A DNA stretch of 7,751 nucleotides from Phycisphaerales bacterium (GTDB lineage: Bacteria > Planctomycetota > Phycisphaerae > Phycisphaerales > SM1A02). The stretch covers positions 1 through 7,751 of the forward strand of contig SKZB01000451.1 of assembly GCA_007127615.1 (NCBI GenBank). The letters are read 5' to 3'. Of this stretch, positions 1-7,564 are shown piece after piece; position 1 is the stretch's first letter, and each line of letters starts with the position of its first letter. The translations under genes were made by a program, and so were the position numbers. The notes beneath the pieces were generated by a model. It saw only the letters and a program-made list of their open reading frames with translations, ran no database searches and was not told where the DNA came from.

Positions 1-119
1 AGGGTGACGAACCGGGCGGCGAAGATGATGAGCAGGACCACCACGGTGGCGAAGACCTGCAACGCCGTGGCGGGCGTGAGGCCGGTGAAATCCGCGATGG
101 GTTGAGCCAGTTCCTGCAT
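1..119 (-). CDS. N-terminal fragment of a membrane protein, possibly a small MscS-type mechanosensitive channel
   Basis: Only the first 39 or so codons lie in the window; the gene continues past the left edge. Reading from the ATG at 119-117, the protein begins MQELAQPIADFTGLTPATA. A single hydrophobic helix follows (about residues 20-36, core VFATVVVLLIIFAARF). A short amphipathic leader, one helix and then a basic or aromatic end is the usual opening of small MscS-family channels, but no pore helix or beta domain is visible, so the family name is a guess. No strong Shine-Dalgarno precedes the ATG. Another ATG at 129-127 is out of frame and gives a protein with no hydrophobic stretch, so I prefer 119. 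The gene lies 137 nt downstream of the CLC gene on the same strand and could be read with it or from its own promoter. Confidence 0.55.
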   Translation of the reverse strand, partial: MQELAQPIADFTGLTPATALQVFATVVVLLIIFAARFVT

Positions 120-173
120 AAACGTTCATTGGTCGCCTGCGAAAATCAGAATGGCCAGCGCACGCACACCGTC

Positions 174-208
174 ATTGTAGCGGTGCGGATGTGTTCCTTA
201 TCGGTCAA
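174..208 (-). promoter_or_regulatory. Possible promoter for the left-edge gene
   Basis: On the minus strand the 120-256 gap contains TACAAT (179-174), five of six matches to a sigma-70 -10 box, about 55 nt ahead of the ATG at 119. The only good -35-like hexamer, TTGACC (208-203), is 23 nt away, which is too far for a normal 17-nt spacer. At the right distance there is only GATAAG. The rest of this gap shows nothing else, and there is no terminator with a T-run after the CLC stop codon. Planctomycete promoter consensus is poorly defined, so this is weak. Confidence 0.2.
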
Positions 209-256
209 CTGAGCGGAGAACGTCGACGGAACAGGCAAAATCAACGATCGGCTGAT

Positions 257-2083
257 TCAGCCGCCGGGCATTCGAAAGGTGCCGCCCGCATAGGACTTCT
301 GATACGCCGCGAGGATATCCTTCTGGCGAACGTAGCCGAGCAGGCGGGTGGTTGTCTCCCCGCTTTCGACGACCGCGATCTTATCGATCTCACTGTCGAG
401 CAGATGCTCCATCGCGCGGAAGAGACTGTCGCCCGGTTCGAGTGTCGGCACATGCGTGTTCACCAGATCGCCCACGACGAGCAGGGGCTTGGCATCGGCG
501 AGCTCTTCGATGTAGTTCGTATCCTTGATGCTGAAGGCGCCGACAAACTGATCATCAGCATCCTGAACGAGAAAATCGGTTTCGTGAAGTTCCGCCGCGC
601 GGTGTTCAACGAAGGGGTAGGGATCGGTCGTCTTGACGATGGCCTCGCGGGCATACTGATCGAGAAACGCCTGGCGCAGCGAAATGTTGGCCAGCGTATT
701 GGGATTCATATCCCAGAGGTGCGCCTGGCTGGCGAACTTGTTGAGCACCTGATTGCGGTAAATGGAACTGCCGCGTGAGAAGATCAGCGAAATGGCCGCA
801 ACCGCCATGAGGGGCGGCAGGAGCTGGTATCCGCCGGTGAGTTCACTGACCATGATGATCGATGCGATCGGCGCGCTGGCGACCCCCGCGAATACGGAGG
901 CCATGCCGACGACGACGAACGGCGCGATACTGGGTACGAGTTCCGGGAAGAAGTGATTGCTGACGGTGCCGACCACGCCGCCGAGCATCGCGCCGATGAA
1001 GAGCGAGGGGCCGAACACGCCGCCGGATCCGCCCGACTGCACCGTAAAGGAAGTGGCGATGATTTTGAGGACGGCGAGGATGAAGAACAGGCGCGTGGCT
1101 TCCGCCCAGTTGTCGCCGAACTCCCCGTTCATCGCCTGCTGGATGTAGCCGAGACTGGCGCCGGTGACCTGCGGGTAGAAGAAACCGATGGCGCCGACCA
1201 GCAGCCCGCCGATCGCGGGCATGCAGTACCGGGGGACGGGGATCCTGGAGAAGACATGATCCTTCATGCCGTGGAAGAATCGAACGTAAAGATAGCCCAT
1301 GCCGGAGCAGAGAAAACCGAGCACGATATAGAAGATGAGCTGCGCCGGATTATGGAACGGCTCGAGCTCGATGGCGAAGATATGGTGGAACCCCATGACC
1401 GAGCAGAACACGGTGTACGCCATGACCGACGAGATGAGACAGGGGATGAGCGCATCGGTTTCAAAGTCTTCCTTGTAGAGCACTTCGATGGCGGTGAACG
1501 TCCCGCCGAGCGGCGCGCGGAAGATCGCGCCGAGTCCGCCGGCCGTTCCGGCCAGCAGCAGGGTGCGCCGGGCGCGGGCGCCGACCTTGAGCCACTTGCC
1601 GAAGATCGCGCCGATACTCGCCCCGATCTGCGCGACCGGTCCTTCCTTGCCCGCGCTGCCGCCGGACGCGAGCGTAAAAATGGTGGCAATGGACTTCACG
1701 ACCGCCACGCGCCGGCGCATGATCCCGCCGTGATTATGAAAGGAATCCAGAAACCCTTCGGTGCCGGTCCCCTCCGCCTCGGGGGCGAACATGTAGACGA
1801 GCCAGCCGGCAATCAGCCCACCGACGGCCGGCATGAGAAAGAAAACCCAGCGGCGCGGTTCGCCGACCGTTTCGCCGAAGTACGATTCCCCCGAACCCGG
1901 CTGCGGCACGGCGATCTGAACGATCCAGCCGTAGGTCAGATGTGAGGCCCCCGCAAGACACCAATAGAACGCTAACGCCCCCACGCCCGTCAAGGCGCCG
2001 ATGAAAAGCGAATAGACGTAGATTCGCTTGGTGTCGACCCGAGTGAATGAATTGAGGAAGGTTCGGTAGAGCCGACGAATCAT
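257..2083 (-). CDS. CLC-family voltage-gated-type chloride channel/transporter with C-terminal CBS region
   Basis: This 608-residue inner-membrane protein moves chloride or related anions and would act as a homodimer with one pore per subunit. The first cytoplasmic helix starts near residue 1 and the membrane domain runs to about 440. Three CLC selectivity regions are visible. GTGTE (105-109) replaces the usual GSGIP. GKEGP (145-149) carries the external gating glutamate E147, with Lys for the usual Arg. GGVFGP (354-359) matches GGIFAP. The anion-coordinating tyrosine is Y419 in GGYQLLPP. At the internal proton-glutamate position, AIEV (198-201) has Val201 where the E. coli exchanger has Glu203, as in eukaryotic CLC channels. 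A hydrophilic tail (about 470-600) holds a degenerate CBS-like half and a clearer CBS unit (about 535-597), which may bind adenine nucleotides. The ATG at 2083 precedes basic residues and the first helix; there is no clear Shine-Dalgarno. The family is certain; exchanger versus channel is not. Confidence 0.95.
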   Translation of the reverse strand: MIRRLYRTFLNSFTRVDTKRIYVYSLFIGALTGVGALAFYWCLAGASHLTYGWIVQIAVPQPGSGESYFGETVGEPRRWVFFLMPAVGGLIAGWLVYMFAPEAEGTGTEGFLDSFHNHGGIMRRRVAVVKSIATIFTLASGGSAGKEGPVAQIGASIGAIFGKWLKVGARARRTLLLAGTAGGLGAIFRAPLGGTFTAIEVLYKEDFETDALIPCLISSVMAYTVFCSVMGFHHIFAIELEPFHNPAQLIFYIVLGFLCSGMGYLYVRFFHGMKDHVFSRIPVPRYCMPAIGGLLVGAIGFFYPQVTGASLGYIQQAMNGEFGDNWAEATRLFFILAVLKIIATSFTVQSGGSGGVFGPSLFIGAMLGGVVGTVSNHFFPELVPSIAPFVVVGMASVFAGVASAPIASIIMVSELTGGYQLLPPLMAVAAISLIFSRGSSIYRNQVLNKFASQAHLWDMNPNTLANISLRQAFLDQYAREAIVKTTDPYPFVEHRAAELHETDFLVQDADDQFVGAFSIKDTNYIEELADAKPLLVVGDLVNTHVPTLEPGDSLFRAMEHLLDSEIDKIAVVESGETTTRLLGYVRQKDILAAYQKSYAGGTFRMPGG

Positions 2084-2249
2084 TGGCGACTTTCGCTCGA
2101 ATTCGATTGATGCCCGGAACCGGGATCTTGCGTTCCAACCGGGATTCTGAGTTTCAATCGTACCAAAGTCGCACCTGATGGCTTACCATAGCCGACCGAT
2201 TTTTACCTTAACCGACTGGCGGTCAACGCCTTTCCCCGAAGCCCCTTTG
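2084..2249. promoter_or_regulatory. Divergent intergenic region between the CLC gene and the lipoprotein/AsmA operon
   Basis: These 166 nt separate two divergently oriented genes, so promoters for both should lie here. On the minus strand, TTGACC (2226-2221), a 16-nt spacer and AAAAAT (2204-2199) form a weak promoter-like pair for the CLC gene, which would leave a long leader of roughly 110 nt. The plus strand has a local AT-rich patch (ATTTTTACCTTAA, about 2199-2211) but no convincing hexamer pair. No strong ribosome-binding site lies ahead of either start codon. The location is a sound inference from gene orientation; the exact elements are not. Confidence 0.35.
2116..2145. repeat. 9-bp direct repeat AACCGGGAT with overlapping small inverted repeat
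   Basis: AACCGGGAT occurs at 2118-2126 and again at 2137-2145, a 19-nt period or about two helical turns. The flanks add an inverted pair, GGAAC (2116-2120) and GTTCC (2132-2136), with an 11-nt loop. The arrangement falls 33 nt or more upstream of the CLC start codon in the divergent promoter region, where a dimeric regulator could bind. With only two copies in GC-rich DNA, chance cannot be excluded. Confidence 0.3.
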
Positions 2250-2930
2250 ATGAACCACGATCGATTGAAACCCGTGAAGAACCGAACACCAGCGGCCGGC
2301 CTCGGCCCGGGGCCGGTGGGTTCGTTGATCGCCGGGGGGGCGGTGCTGGCACTGGGGGCGATCATCGGCTGCACCTCAACGATCCGGACGACCGATCCGC
2401 CCCGCACCGCGACGGAGCAGTTTCTGCTCTCCAAGGCGGCGTCCCGGGCGGTCGAGCAGCTCAACGTCGATGCCCTGCACAGCCGGATCGTCTACGTCGA
2501 TGATGAGTACTTCGCCGCGGCGGAAGCCAAGTTCGTCCTCGGTGAGCTTCGCGCGAAGATGCTCGATGCGGGCATCCAACTGGTGCGCGAGCGCGAGCAG
2601 GCGCAGATCATCCTCGAAGTGCGCGGCGGCGGCGTCGGGATCGACCGGTCGGACTTCCTCGTGGGTATCCCTTCGATCATCGTTCAGGCCGGCGGGGACA
2701 CCTCCTCCACCCAGACGCCCCTGGCCACGCCCGAGCTTGCGCTGCTCAAGAACATCAACCAGATCGGCGTGGCGAGCGTGGCGTTTGTCGCCTACTGGGC
2801 CGACTCCGGTGAGATCGTCGACAGCTCCGGTCCGTACATCGGCCGCACCATGCGCGACGACTGGTGGATCTTCGGCTTCGGGCCGCGCACCGTCGGCAAC
2901 ATTCCCACCACCGACCCGACGGACGAGTAA
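2250..2930 (+). CDS. Planctomycete lipoprotein, DUF6655-like
   Basis: This encodes a 226-residue predicted lipoprotein of unknown function. Residues 25-41 form a hydrophobic segment ending in LGAIIGC, a good lipobox with Cys41 as the lipidated residue. The mature protein opens with TSTIRTTDPPRTATEQ and ends with a WWIFGFGPRTVGN stretch; both resemble the planctomycete family DUF6655 as I remember it. The middle (about 75-125) looks like a small alpha/beta fold, followed by a TPELALLKNINQ segment. The ATG at 2250 is preferred over an in-frame ATG at 2178, because 2178 would add 24 residues to an already long n-region. A GTG at 2274 would give a more usual signal peptide and is a real alternative. 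The TAA stop is 4 nt before the AsmA-like gene, so the two are very likely co-transcribed. Asp-free residues after the Cys (TST) would suit outer-membrane sorting, but those rules are untested here. Confidence 0.85.
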   Translation: MNHDRLKPVKNRTPAAGLGPGPVGSLIAGGAVLALGAIIGCTSTIRTTDPPRTATEQFLLSKAASRAVEQLNVDALHSRIVYVDDEYFAAAEAKFVLGELRAKMLDAGIQLVREREQAQIILEVRGGGVGIDRSDFLVGIPSIIVQAGGDTSSTQTPLATPELALLKNINQIGVASVAFVAYWADSGEIVDSSGPYIGRTMRDDWWIFGFGPRTVGNIPTTDPTDE

Positions 2931-2934
2931 TCCC

Positions 2935-5900
2935 ATGCGACGCTGGCTCGTTCGAGGATTGATCTTCCTGCTGATCGTGCTCGCGCTCGGCGCGGTGGCC
3001 GCGCACCTCGTGCTGCGCAGCGATCTGCCCCGGCGGATCGTACTCGACATTCTGCAGCAGGAAACCGGCCTGAGAATCGATGCCGCTGCGCTCGAAACCG
3101 GCTGGCGTGGTGAGACAACGGTGCGGGGACTGACGATTGCCCTGCCGCTCCAGACGGATCCGTTCATCGAGGTGCCGGAGGTGCGCGTCCGCCATACGGC
3201 CCTGGTGCCGCTGCTGTTGACGCGCTCGATCGTGCTGGAGGAACTCCGGATCACCGAGCCGGCGGTCGCGCTCCGCACCGACGCCGGGGGGCAGTGGAAC
3301 GTCGTGGAAGCGGCGGAGCGCATCACCCAGACCCAGGCGCAGCGCAGACCTGACAACGGCGGGGCGATGCCCGAATTGCCGCGGCTGCGCATTCACGATG
3401 CGGCGGTCGACGTTCAGGCCCCGGACGGCCGGATGATCCGGTACGAACCGTTGATTGTGCGCGGCGATCCGCTCGGCGCGTTCGCGTGGGCGTTTGAGAT
3501 GACACTGGAGCCGCAGGTTCTCGTCTCCGGCCAGCTCTCCCCCAGCGCATCGTGGTCCCACCAGATCGCGTTTGATCTGGAACAGGTGCGCGAACTGATC
3601 CTGCCCTGGCTGCCCGATGCGCCGGAAGAAATCCGACTCTCCGGTCGCTGGCAGGGGCAGATTCGTGACGAGGTGCTCGACGGGCGGCTGGAGCTGGATG
3701 AGCTGCGGGCGACGCCACTCACCGCGCGGGGGGTTCTCGAGGTGGCCGTGGTCGGCTTCGATGTTCGCCTCCGCCCCTCCCCACTGATTGCGACGGTCGA
3801 TGAGACGCCCTTCGAGTTCGTGCGGTTGACCGGCGGCCGCTTGCGGGCGGATACCGGGAGAATCGTCGCCGAACGACTGGTCGCGGAGATTGATGACGTG
3901 CGGGCGCAGATCGACGGGGAGTGGAAATATCCGGAAGAGACCGGCCACGTGTTGGTCGAATGGACCAGCGATGGTTCGGTCTGGGAGGTGGAGCAGGCGG
4001 GGCGGTTGTCCGGTTCCCTCAGCCGGACCGCGCTGGGGCGGTACGATGCCCGGGCCAGCGTCGAGGTGAGCGGGCGGAGCGAGCCGCATGACTTTGCCGG
4101 CGAGGTTGACATCCACGCGTCGGGCGATCACTGGAAACAGATGCGCGGCGAGGTGCTGATCGATCGGTTGCAGCTCCGGGAGCCCCGCGGATCGGTCGAG
4201 GTGCGGGATGCCGCGGCGCAACTGCGCGTGCGCTGGCCGGAAGTTCGCCTCCACGACCTGAAGCTGCCCGGTGCCCCCGGCGCCGAGCGCGAGCCGCGAC
4301 CGGCCCGCGCCTCCGCGCAGATCAATCTGGCGACGAACGACTGGTCGGCCGAGATCCGCGCGGCCGACTGGTCCCCGCCCGGAACCTGGGAGGGCCGCGA
4401 GCTTCCGGCGGTCGACCTCGCGCTGAGGGCTTCGGGGGATTTTCAAGTCGCCGAGGTTCGCGACCTGCGCCTGCGCACGGATGAGATCGAGCTGACCGGC
4501 GGCGGGGAAGTGGATCTGCGCTCCTTCGAACTCAAGTGGCAGTCGCACGTTCGGCTCGCGCCGATCGAGCTTCCCGATGAGATGCAGCTCGGCGAAGTGG
4601 TCACGCAGGTCAGCCTCGAGGGGACGGTCTATCCGCTGCACCTGTTTCTGTCCGGCTCGATCGCGGCGGATTACGTAGAGTACCAGGGAGAGTTTTTCCG
4701 TGATCTGGCGCTGCAGTACGAAGGCGAAGTGAGCACGGAAGAAATCGGCTTCAAGCTGGAAGAGTTTGTCCTCTTCGGCGGCATGTGGAACGCCAGCGGG
4801 TCGCTCGATCCGGAGGCGCTCATCGCCCGCGTTGATCTGCGGGGGGAGGACGCGCTGATCGAGCGCATCGCGGAGGTCGTCGATCTGCCGGTGGAGGTGA
4901 GCGGCCGAGTGAGCGCCGGGCTCACCGGTACCGTTCCGCTGCGGAGCCCGCTCGACAGCGACCTGACCGGAGGGTGGACCCTGGCGGATTTCACCGGGGG
5001 TGGGCTTGAAGGGATTCACGGTGAGGGGATGGCCCACCTTCACGAGCAGACGCTCGAACTCTACGACATGAAACTGCACGACCGGGAAGGTCTGCTCACC
5101 GGCAGCGCGGTGATGGATCTGAACCGTCCCGATCAACTGCGCGCCGCCATCGTGCTGCGCGACTGGCCGTGGGCCATCGACGCGCTGGAGATGGGGGCCG
5201 CGGTGCACGGCGGGGCGACGGTGGAGATCGATCTGGACGGCTTTGATCTTTTCGGAGAGGTGGATCTGGAAATCGATCTGAGTTACCGGGACGAGCCGAT
5301 CGGCCGGGTTGATCTGCAATCGGATCTCGACGGCCGTCAGCTCTTGATCGGGAAACTGCGGGCGAGCGGGCTTGAGGGGGAGGTGATCGGGACCGGAGAA
5401 CTCTGGCTGGATCCGGAGCGGTGGACCGAGAGTCGTCTGGCGATCGCGTGGAGCGAACTGGACCTGGCCGCGCTCGGCCGATTCGCCGAAGTGTTCGAAC
5501 CGCTGCGGGGCACGAGCTCCGGTTCGATGATCGTGGAACGCGATGAGTCGCCGCGGGCTCACGAGCCGATGCGCGTTCTCGTTGAAGGCACCATCGACAA
5601 CGGCAGCATCCGGGAAATTTCGATCGGACGGAAGGGTCTTGAGCGCGGTCTGACGCCGGAGCGTCACGATCAGGAGTCCTCACGCCTCGGCCGGGAAATC
5701 GAAGACGACCGGGAACCGGGCGGGATTGAGCGGCCGGATTCGCCGGCCGACCTTGAAGCGGAGCTGCATTTCAGTCCGCAGCGCATCGTGCTTGACCGGG
5801 CGGTTCTGCAGGCGGTGGACGGGGAGATTCGACTCCGCGGCCGCGTGAGCCGGCACGACGGTATGCCCTACGTGCACCTCATTCTCCAATTGCACAATCT

Positions 5901-6459
5901 TGACCTCGAACAACTGGTGCACGCGGCAGAGCTCACCACCGACCCCACGCCCGGGCGGGTGAGCGGAACCGCCTCGCTCGGCGGATATCTCGCTGAGAAT
6001 CCCCGACTCTTCGGCCGAAGCCGGATGGAGCTGTCGCAGTCGGATCTGATCGCGCTGCCGGGTTTCGCGCAGGTCTTCAGCGCGCTGCGGCTCGATATCG
6101 GCACGATTGATCCGAGCGGCGTCGGCGTGGCCGAGCTGCGCCTGGAGGGCAACGCGCTGGAGATTTACCGGATCACCTACTTCAACCGCGGCACCGACAT
6201 CATCGCGCGGCTGCGGGTCGAGGACATCGCCCGCGGCGATCAGAGTGAGATCACCGGACTGGCCATCGGCGCGGTGCGCCCGCTGGCCGGCGTCAGCCTT
6301 CCGTTCCTCGATCTGCTCGATCGCCTCATCGACGCCGCGCAGCGGGATACCGCCTCGGTGCGCATTCGGGGGACGGTGCGTGAACCGCAGACCGAAGTCG
6401 TCCCGCTGCGGGAACTCATGGGCGCGGTCGAGCGTCTGATCCGGGGCGAGGTGGATTGA
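2935..6459 (+). CDS. AsmA-like family large envelope protein, possible intermembrane lipid-transfer or outer-membrane homeostasis factor
   Basis: This 1174-residue protein has one N-terminal membrane helix (about 7-28, after MRRWLVRG), then a long domain predicted to lie in the periplasm. Residues 30-125 follow the AsmA N-terminal pattern: an amphipathic helix, a TGLRIDAAALE-type strand, a strand run near 85-110, and a DAGGQWNVVE signature at about 116-125. The middle is a long series of short alternating strands, as expected for the elongated beta-groove of AsmA/TamB/YhdP-type proteins. The C-terminal part (about 1009-1170) resembles the AsmA-like C-terminal region: a GRSRMELSQSDL segment, a LRLEGNALEI segment, then paired helices near the end. 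Known relatives influence phospholipid movement between membranes; that role here is inferred. A charged stretch at about 898-937 interrupts the strand pattern. The ATG at 2935 follows GGACGAG with 7 nt spacing, a fair ribosome-binding site. The open frame extends upstream to 2470, but there it overlaps the lipoprotein gene with shadow-like Ser/Arg-rich sequence. Confidence 0.88.
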   Translation: MRRWLVRGLIFLLIVLALGAVAAHLVLRSDLPRRIVLDILQQETGLRIDAAALETGWRGETTVRGLTIALPLQTDPFIEVPEVRVRHTALVPLLLTRSIVLEELRITEPAVALRTDAGGQWNVVEAAERITQTQAQRRPDNGGAMPELPRLRIHDAAVDVQAPDGRMIRYEPLIVRGDPLGAFAWAFEMTLEPQVLVSGQLSPSASWSHQIAFDLEQVRELILPWLPDAPEEIRLSGRWQGQIRDEVLDGRLELDELRATPLTARGVLEVAVVGFDVRLRPSPLIATVDETPFEFVRLTGGRLRADTGRIVAERLVAEIDDVRAQIDGEWKYPEETGHVLVEWTSDGSVWEVEQAGRLSGSLSRTALGRYDARASVEVSGRSEPHDFAGEVDIHASGDHWKQMRGEVLIDRLQLREPRGSVEVRDAAAQLRVRWPEVRLHDLKLPGAPGAEREPRPARASAQINLATNDWSAEIRAADWSPPGTWEGRELPAVDLALRASGDFQVAEVRDLRLRTDEIELTGGGEVDLRSFELKWQSHVRLAPIELPDEMQLGEVVTQVSLEGTVYPLHLFLSGSIAADYVEYQGEFFRDLALQYEGEVSTEEIGFKLEEFVLFGGMWNASGSLDPEALIARVDLRGEDALIERIAEVVDLPVEVSGRVSAGLTGTVPLRSPLDSDLTGGWTLADFTGGGLEGIHGEGMAHLHEQTLELYDMKLHDREGLLTGSAVMDLNRPDQLRAAIVLRDWPWAIDALEMGAAVHGGATVEIDLDGFDLFGEVDLEIDLSYRDEPIGRVDLQSDLDGRQLLIGKLRASGLEGEVIGTGELWLDPERWTESRLAIAWSELDLAALGRFAEVFEPLRGTSSGSMIVERDESPRAHEPMRVLVEGTIDNGSIREISIGRKGLERGLTPERHDQESSRLGREIEDDREPGGIERPDSPADLEAELHFSPQRIVLDRAVLQAVDGEIRLRGRVSRHDGMPYVHLILQLHNLDLEQLVHAAELTTDPTPGRVSGTASLGGYLAENPRLFGRSRMELSQSDLIALPGFAQVFSALRLDIGTIDPSGVGVAELRLEGNALEIYRITYFNRGTDIIARLRVEDIARGDQSEITGLAIGAVRPLAGVSLPFLDLLDRLIDAAQRDTASVRIRGTVREPQTEVVPLRELMGAVERLIRGEVD

Positions 6460-6488
6460 TCTCGGTCGCCAGCCGTGTGGTGGCGCGG

Positions 6489-6505
6489 ATGGGCGGGGTG
6501 CCCAT
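6489..6505 (+). other. Short hairpin between the AsmA-like and zinc-ribbon genes
   Basis: ATGGGC (6489-6494) and GCCCAT (6500-6505) form a perfect 6-bp stem around a GGGGT loop, 30 nt after the AsmA-like stop codon. No T-run follows, so it is not a standard intrinsic terminator. It could stabilise the upstream mRNA, partially attenuate read-through into 6542, or be chance. The rest of the 82-nt gap shows nothing recognisable. Confidence 0.2.
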
Positions 6506-6541
6506 TGACGCTCAGCACGCTTCCCGGGAAAGTGTTGGACG

Positions 6542-7558
6542 GTGAAACGACCGGCAGCGACGATTCCGGAGCGAGCCGATGCGACCGTGGTCGACGAGCC
6601 ACGCTGCCCGCGCTGCGGGTACCAGCAGCGCGGCATCATCGAAGCGTGGCGCGAACACTGCCCGTTGGAAGGCGTCTGCACCGAGTGCGGACTGGTGTTC
6701 GAGTGGCGCAACGTACTCATTCCGTCGCTCGATCCGCCGCCCTGGTGCATCGAGTACGGGAGGTGGAAGAAAGTCCCGTGGAGAGTCGCGCGCACCATCG
6801 GGCTGACCTTCCGGCCGTGGAAGTTCTGGTCCGGTCTGCAGATGCACCATCCCATCCGTCCCGGGCGGCTGCTGCTCTATCCCGTGGGTCTCGCGCTGTT
6901 CTGCTACCTGTTGATCGCAATCGCAACCGGTCTCGGGATGGTGCTCGCCATGGTTGACTCTGCGCAGAGTGGTTTCACCGTTCGGTTTCCGCAAGCCCTG
7001 TATGCCGTGTTACACGCCGTCGTGCTGCCGTTCAGCGATCACGCTTACGACTTTCTCTCTCCCCCTCAGGGGAGGTGGTTTACCGGAGAATCCGCGGCGG
7101 ACATCTCGCATGAACTCCTGTCTTCCGGGCCTCTCTGGATCACGATCTTCGCATGCGCACATTTCTTGGCGGCCGCCGGTTTTGCTCTTCTTCCGCTGTC
7201 GCGACGAAAGGCCAAGGTGCGCTGGGCGCACATTGGGCGCGCGGCGGTGTACGGTCTGGGGCTCATTCCGGTTGCCATCTTCTTCTTCCTGCTGATCGGC
7301 CTCCTCGCGCTTGCGGGCGACCTGACGATCGTCAGTGTGAGCCATTTGTGGTACGGCTGGCGCGGTCCGACCGGGTTCGCGCATCTGAGTGGGTTCTGTA
7401 TCCTGTTTCTGCTGCATGTGGTGTGGTGGTCCTTCGCCACAAGCCGGTACATGAAGATGCCGCACGGATGGGGCGTCGGATTGTCCGTGATGGTGATTTC
7501 GTTGTTGACGCTGCTCTTGATCTACCTGATGTATTTCAACTACCTGATGCCGACCTGA
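6542..7558 (+). CDS. Membrane protein with N-terminal Cys4 zinc ribbon, planctomycete type, function unknown
   Basis: This is a 338-residue protein. Its cytoplasmic N-terminus carries CPRCGYQQRG (Cys22, Cys25) and CTECGLVFEW (Cys46, Cys49), a pair of CxxC knuckles that should bind one zinc; a fifth cysteine, Cys40, starts the CPLEGVC stretch. A Trp- and Arg-rich segment follows (about 66-110, including WCIEYGRW, VPWRVAR and FRPWKFW), likely amphipathic and membrane-surface bound. About five transmembrane helices come next, roughly 110-137, 196-217, 233-259, 283-300 and 310-334, with a basic loop SRRKAK at 220-225. I recall the same ribbon plus PWR-segment arrangement in many Phycisphaerae membrane proteins, but know of no assigned function. 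The start is a GTG; no in-frame ATG occurs before about residue 101, which would remove the ribbon. The gene lies 82 nt after the AsmA-like gene on the same strand and may be part of that operon. Confidence 0.85.
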   Translation: MKRPAATIPERADATVVDEPRCPRCGYQQRGIIEAWREHCPLEGVCTECGLVFEWRNVLIPSLDPPPWCIEYGRWKKVPWRVARTIGLTFRPWKFWSGLQMHHPIRPGRLLLYPVGLALFCYLLIAIATGLGMVLAMVDSAQSGFTVRFPQALYAVLHAVVLPFSDHAYDFLSPPQGRWFTGESAADISHELLSSGPLWITIFACAHFLAAAGFALLPLSRRKAKVRWAHIGRAAVYGLGLIPVAIFFFLLIGLLALAGDLTIVSVSHLWYGWRGPTGFAHLSGFCILFLLHVVWWSFATSRYMKMPHGWGVGLSVMVISLLTLLLIYLMYFNYLMPT

Positions 7559-7564
7559 ACGTGA

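Noticed and set aside
168..186. CACCG/CGGTG hairpin as a terminator after the CLC gene
   Set aside because: It has only 5 bp with a 9-nt loop and no T-run on either strand, and it overlaps the better -10-like element.
953..1945. 330-codon open frame antisense to the CLC gene
   Set aside because: Its Asp/Glu/Arg/His-rich sequence shows no domain, and it lies wholly inside the unmistakable CLC gene. The neighbouring plus-strand frame at 191-778 is rejected for the same reason.
2470..2934. Upstream in-frame extension of the AsmA-like protein by 155 residues
   Set aside because: The extension is Ser/Arg/Pro-rich, overlaps the lipoprotein gene in another frame and would bury the membrane anchor. 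The ATG at 2935 directly precedes that anchor and has a plausible ribosome-binding site.
2755..5667. 970-codon open frame antisense to the AsmA-like gene
   Set aside because: Its product is rich in Arg, His, Pro and Gln with no membrane segment or recognisable motif, and it also cuts into the lipoprotein gene. The sense frame has a coherent membrane anchor and AsmA signatures. Long antisense open frames are common in GC-rich genes.
5680..6855. 391-codon minus-strand open frame spanning the end of the AsmA-like gene, the gap and the zinc-ribbon gene
   Set aside because: It crosses two well-supported plus-strand genes and has no recognisable features. The plus-strand frame 6475-6957 is likewise a shadow of the zinc-ribbon gene.
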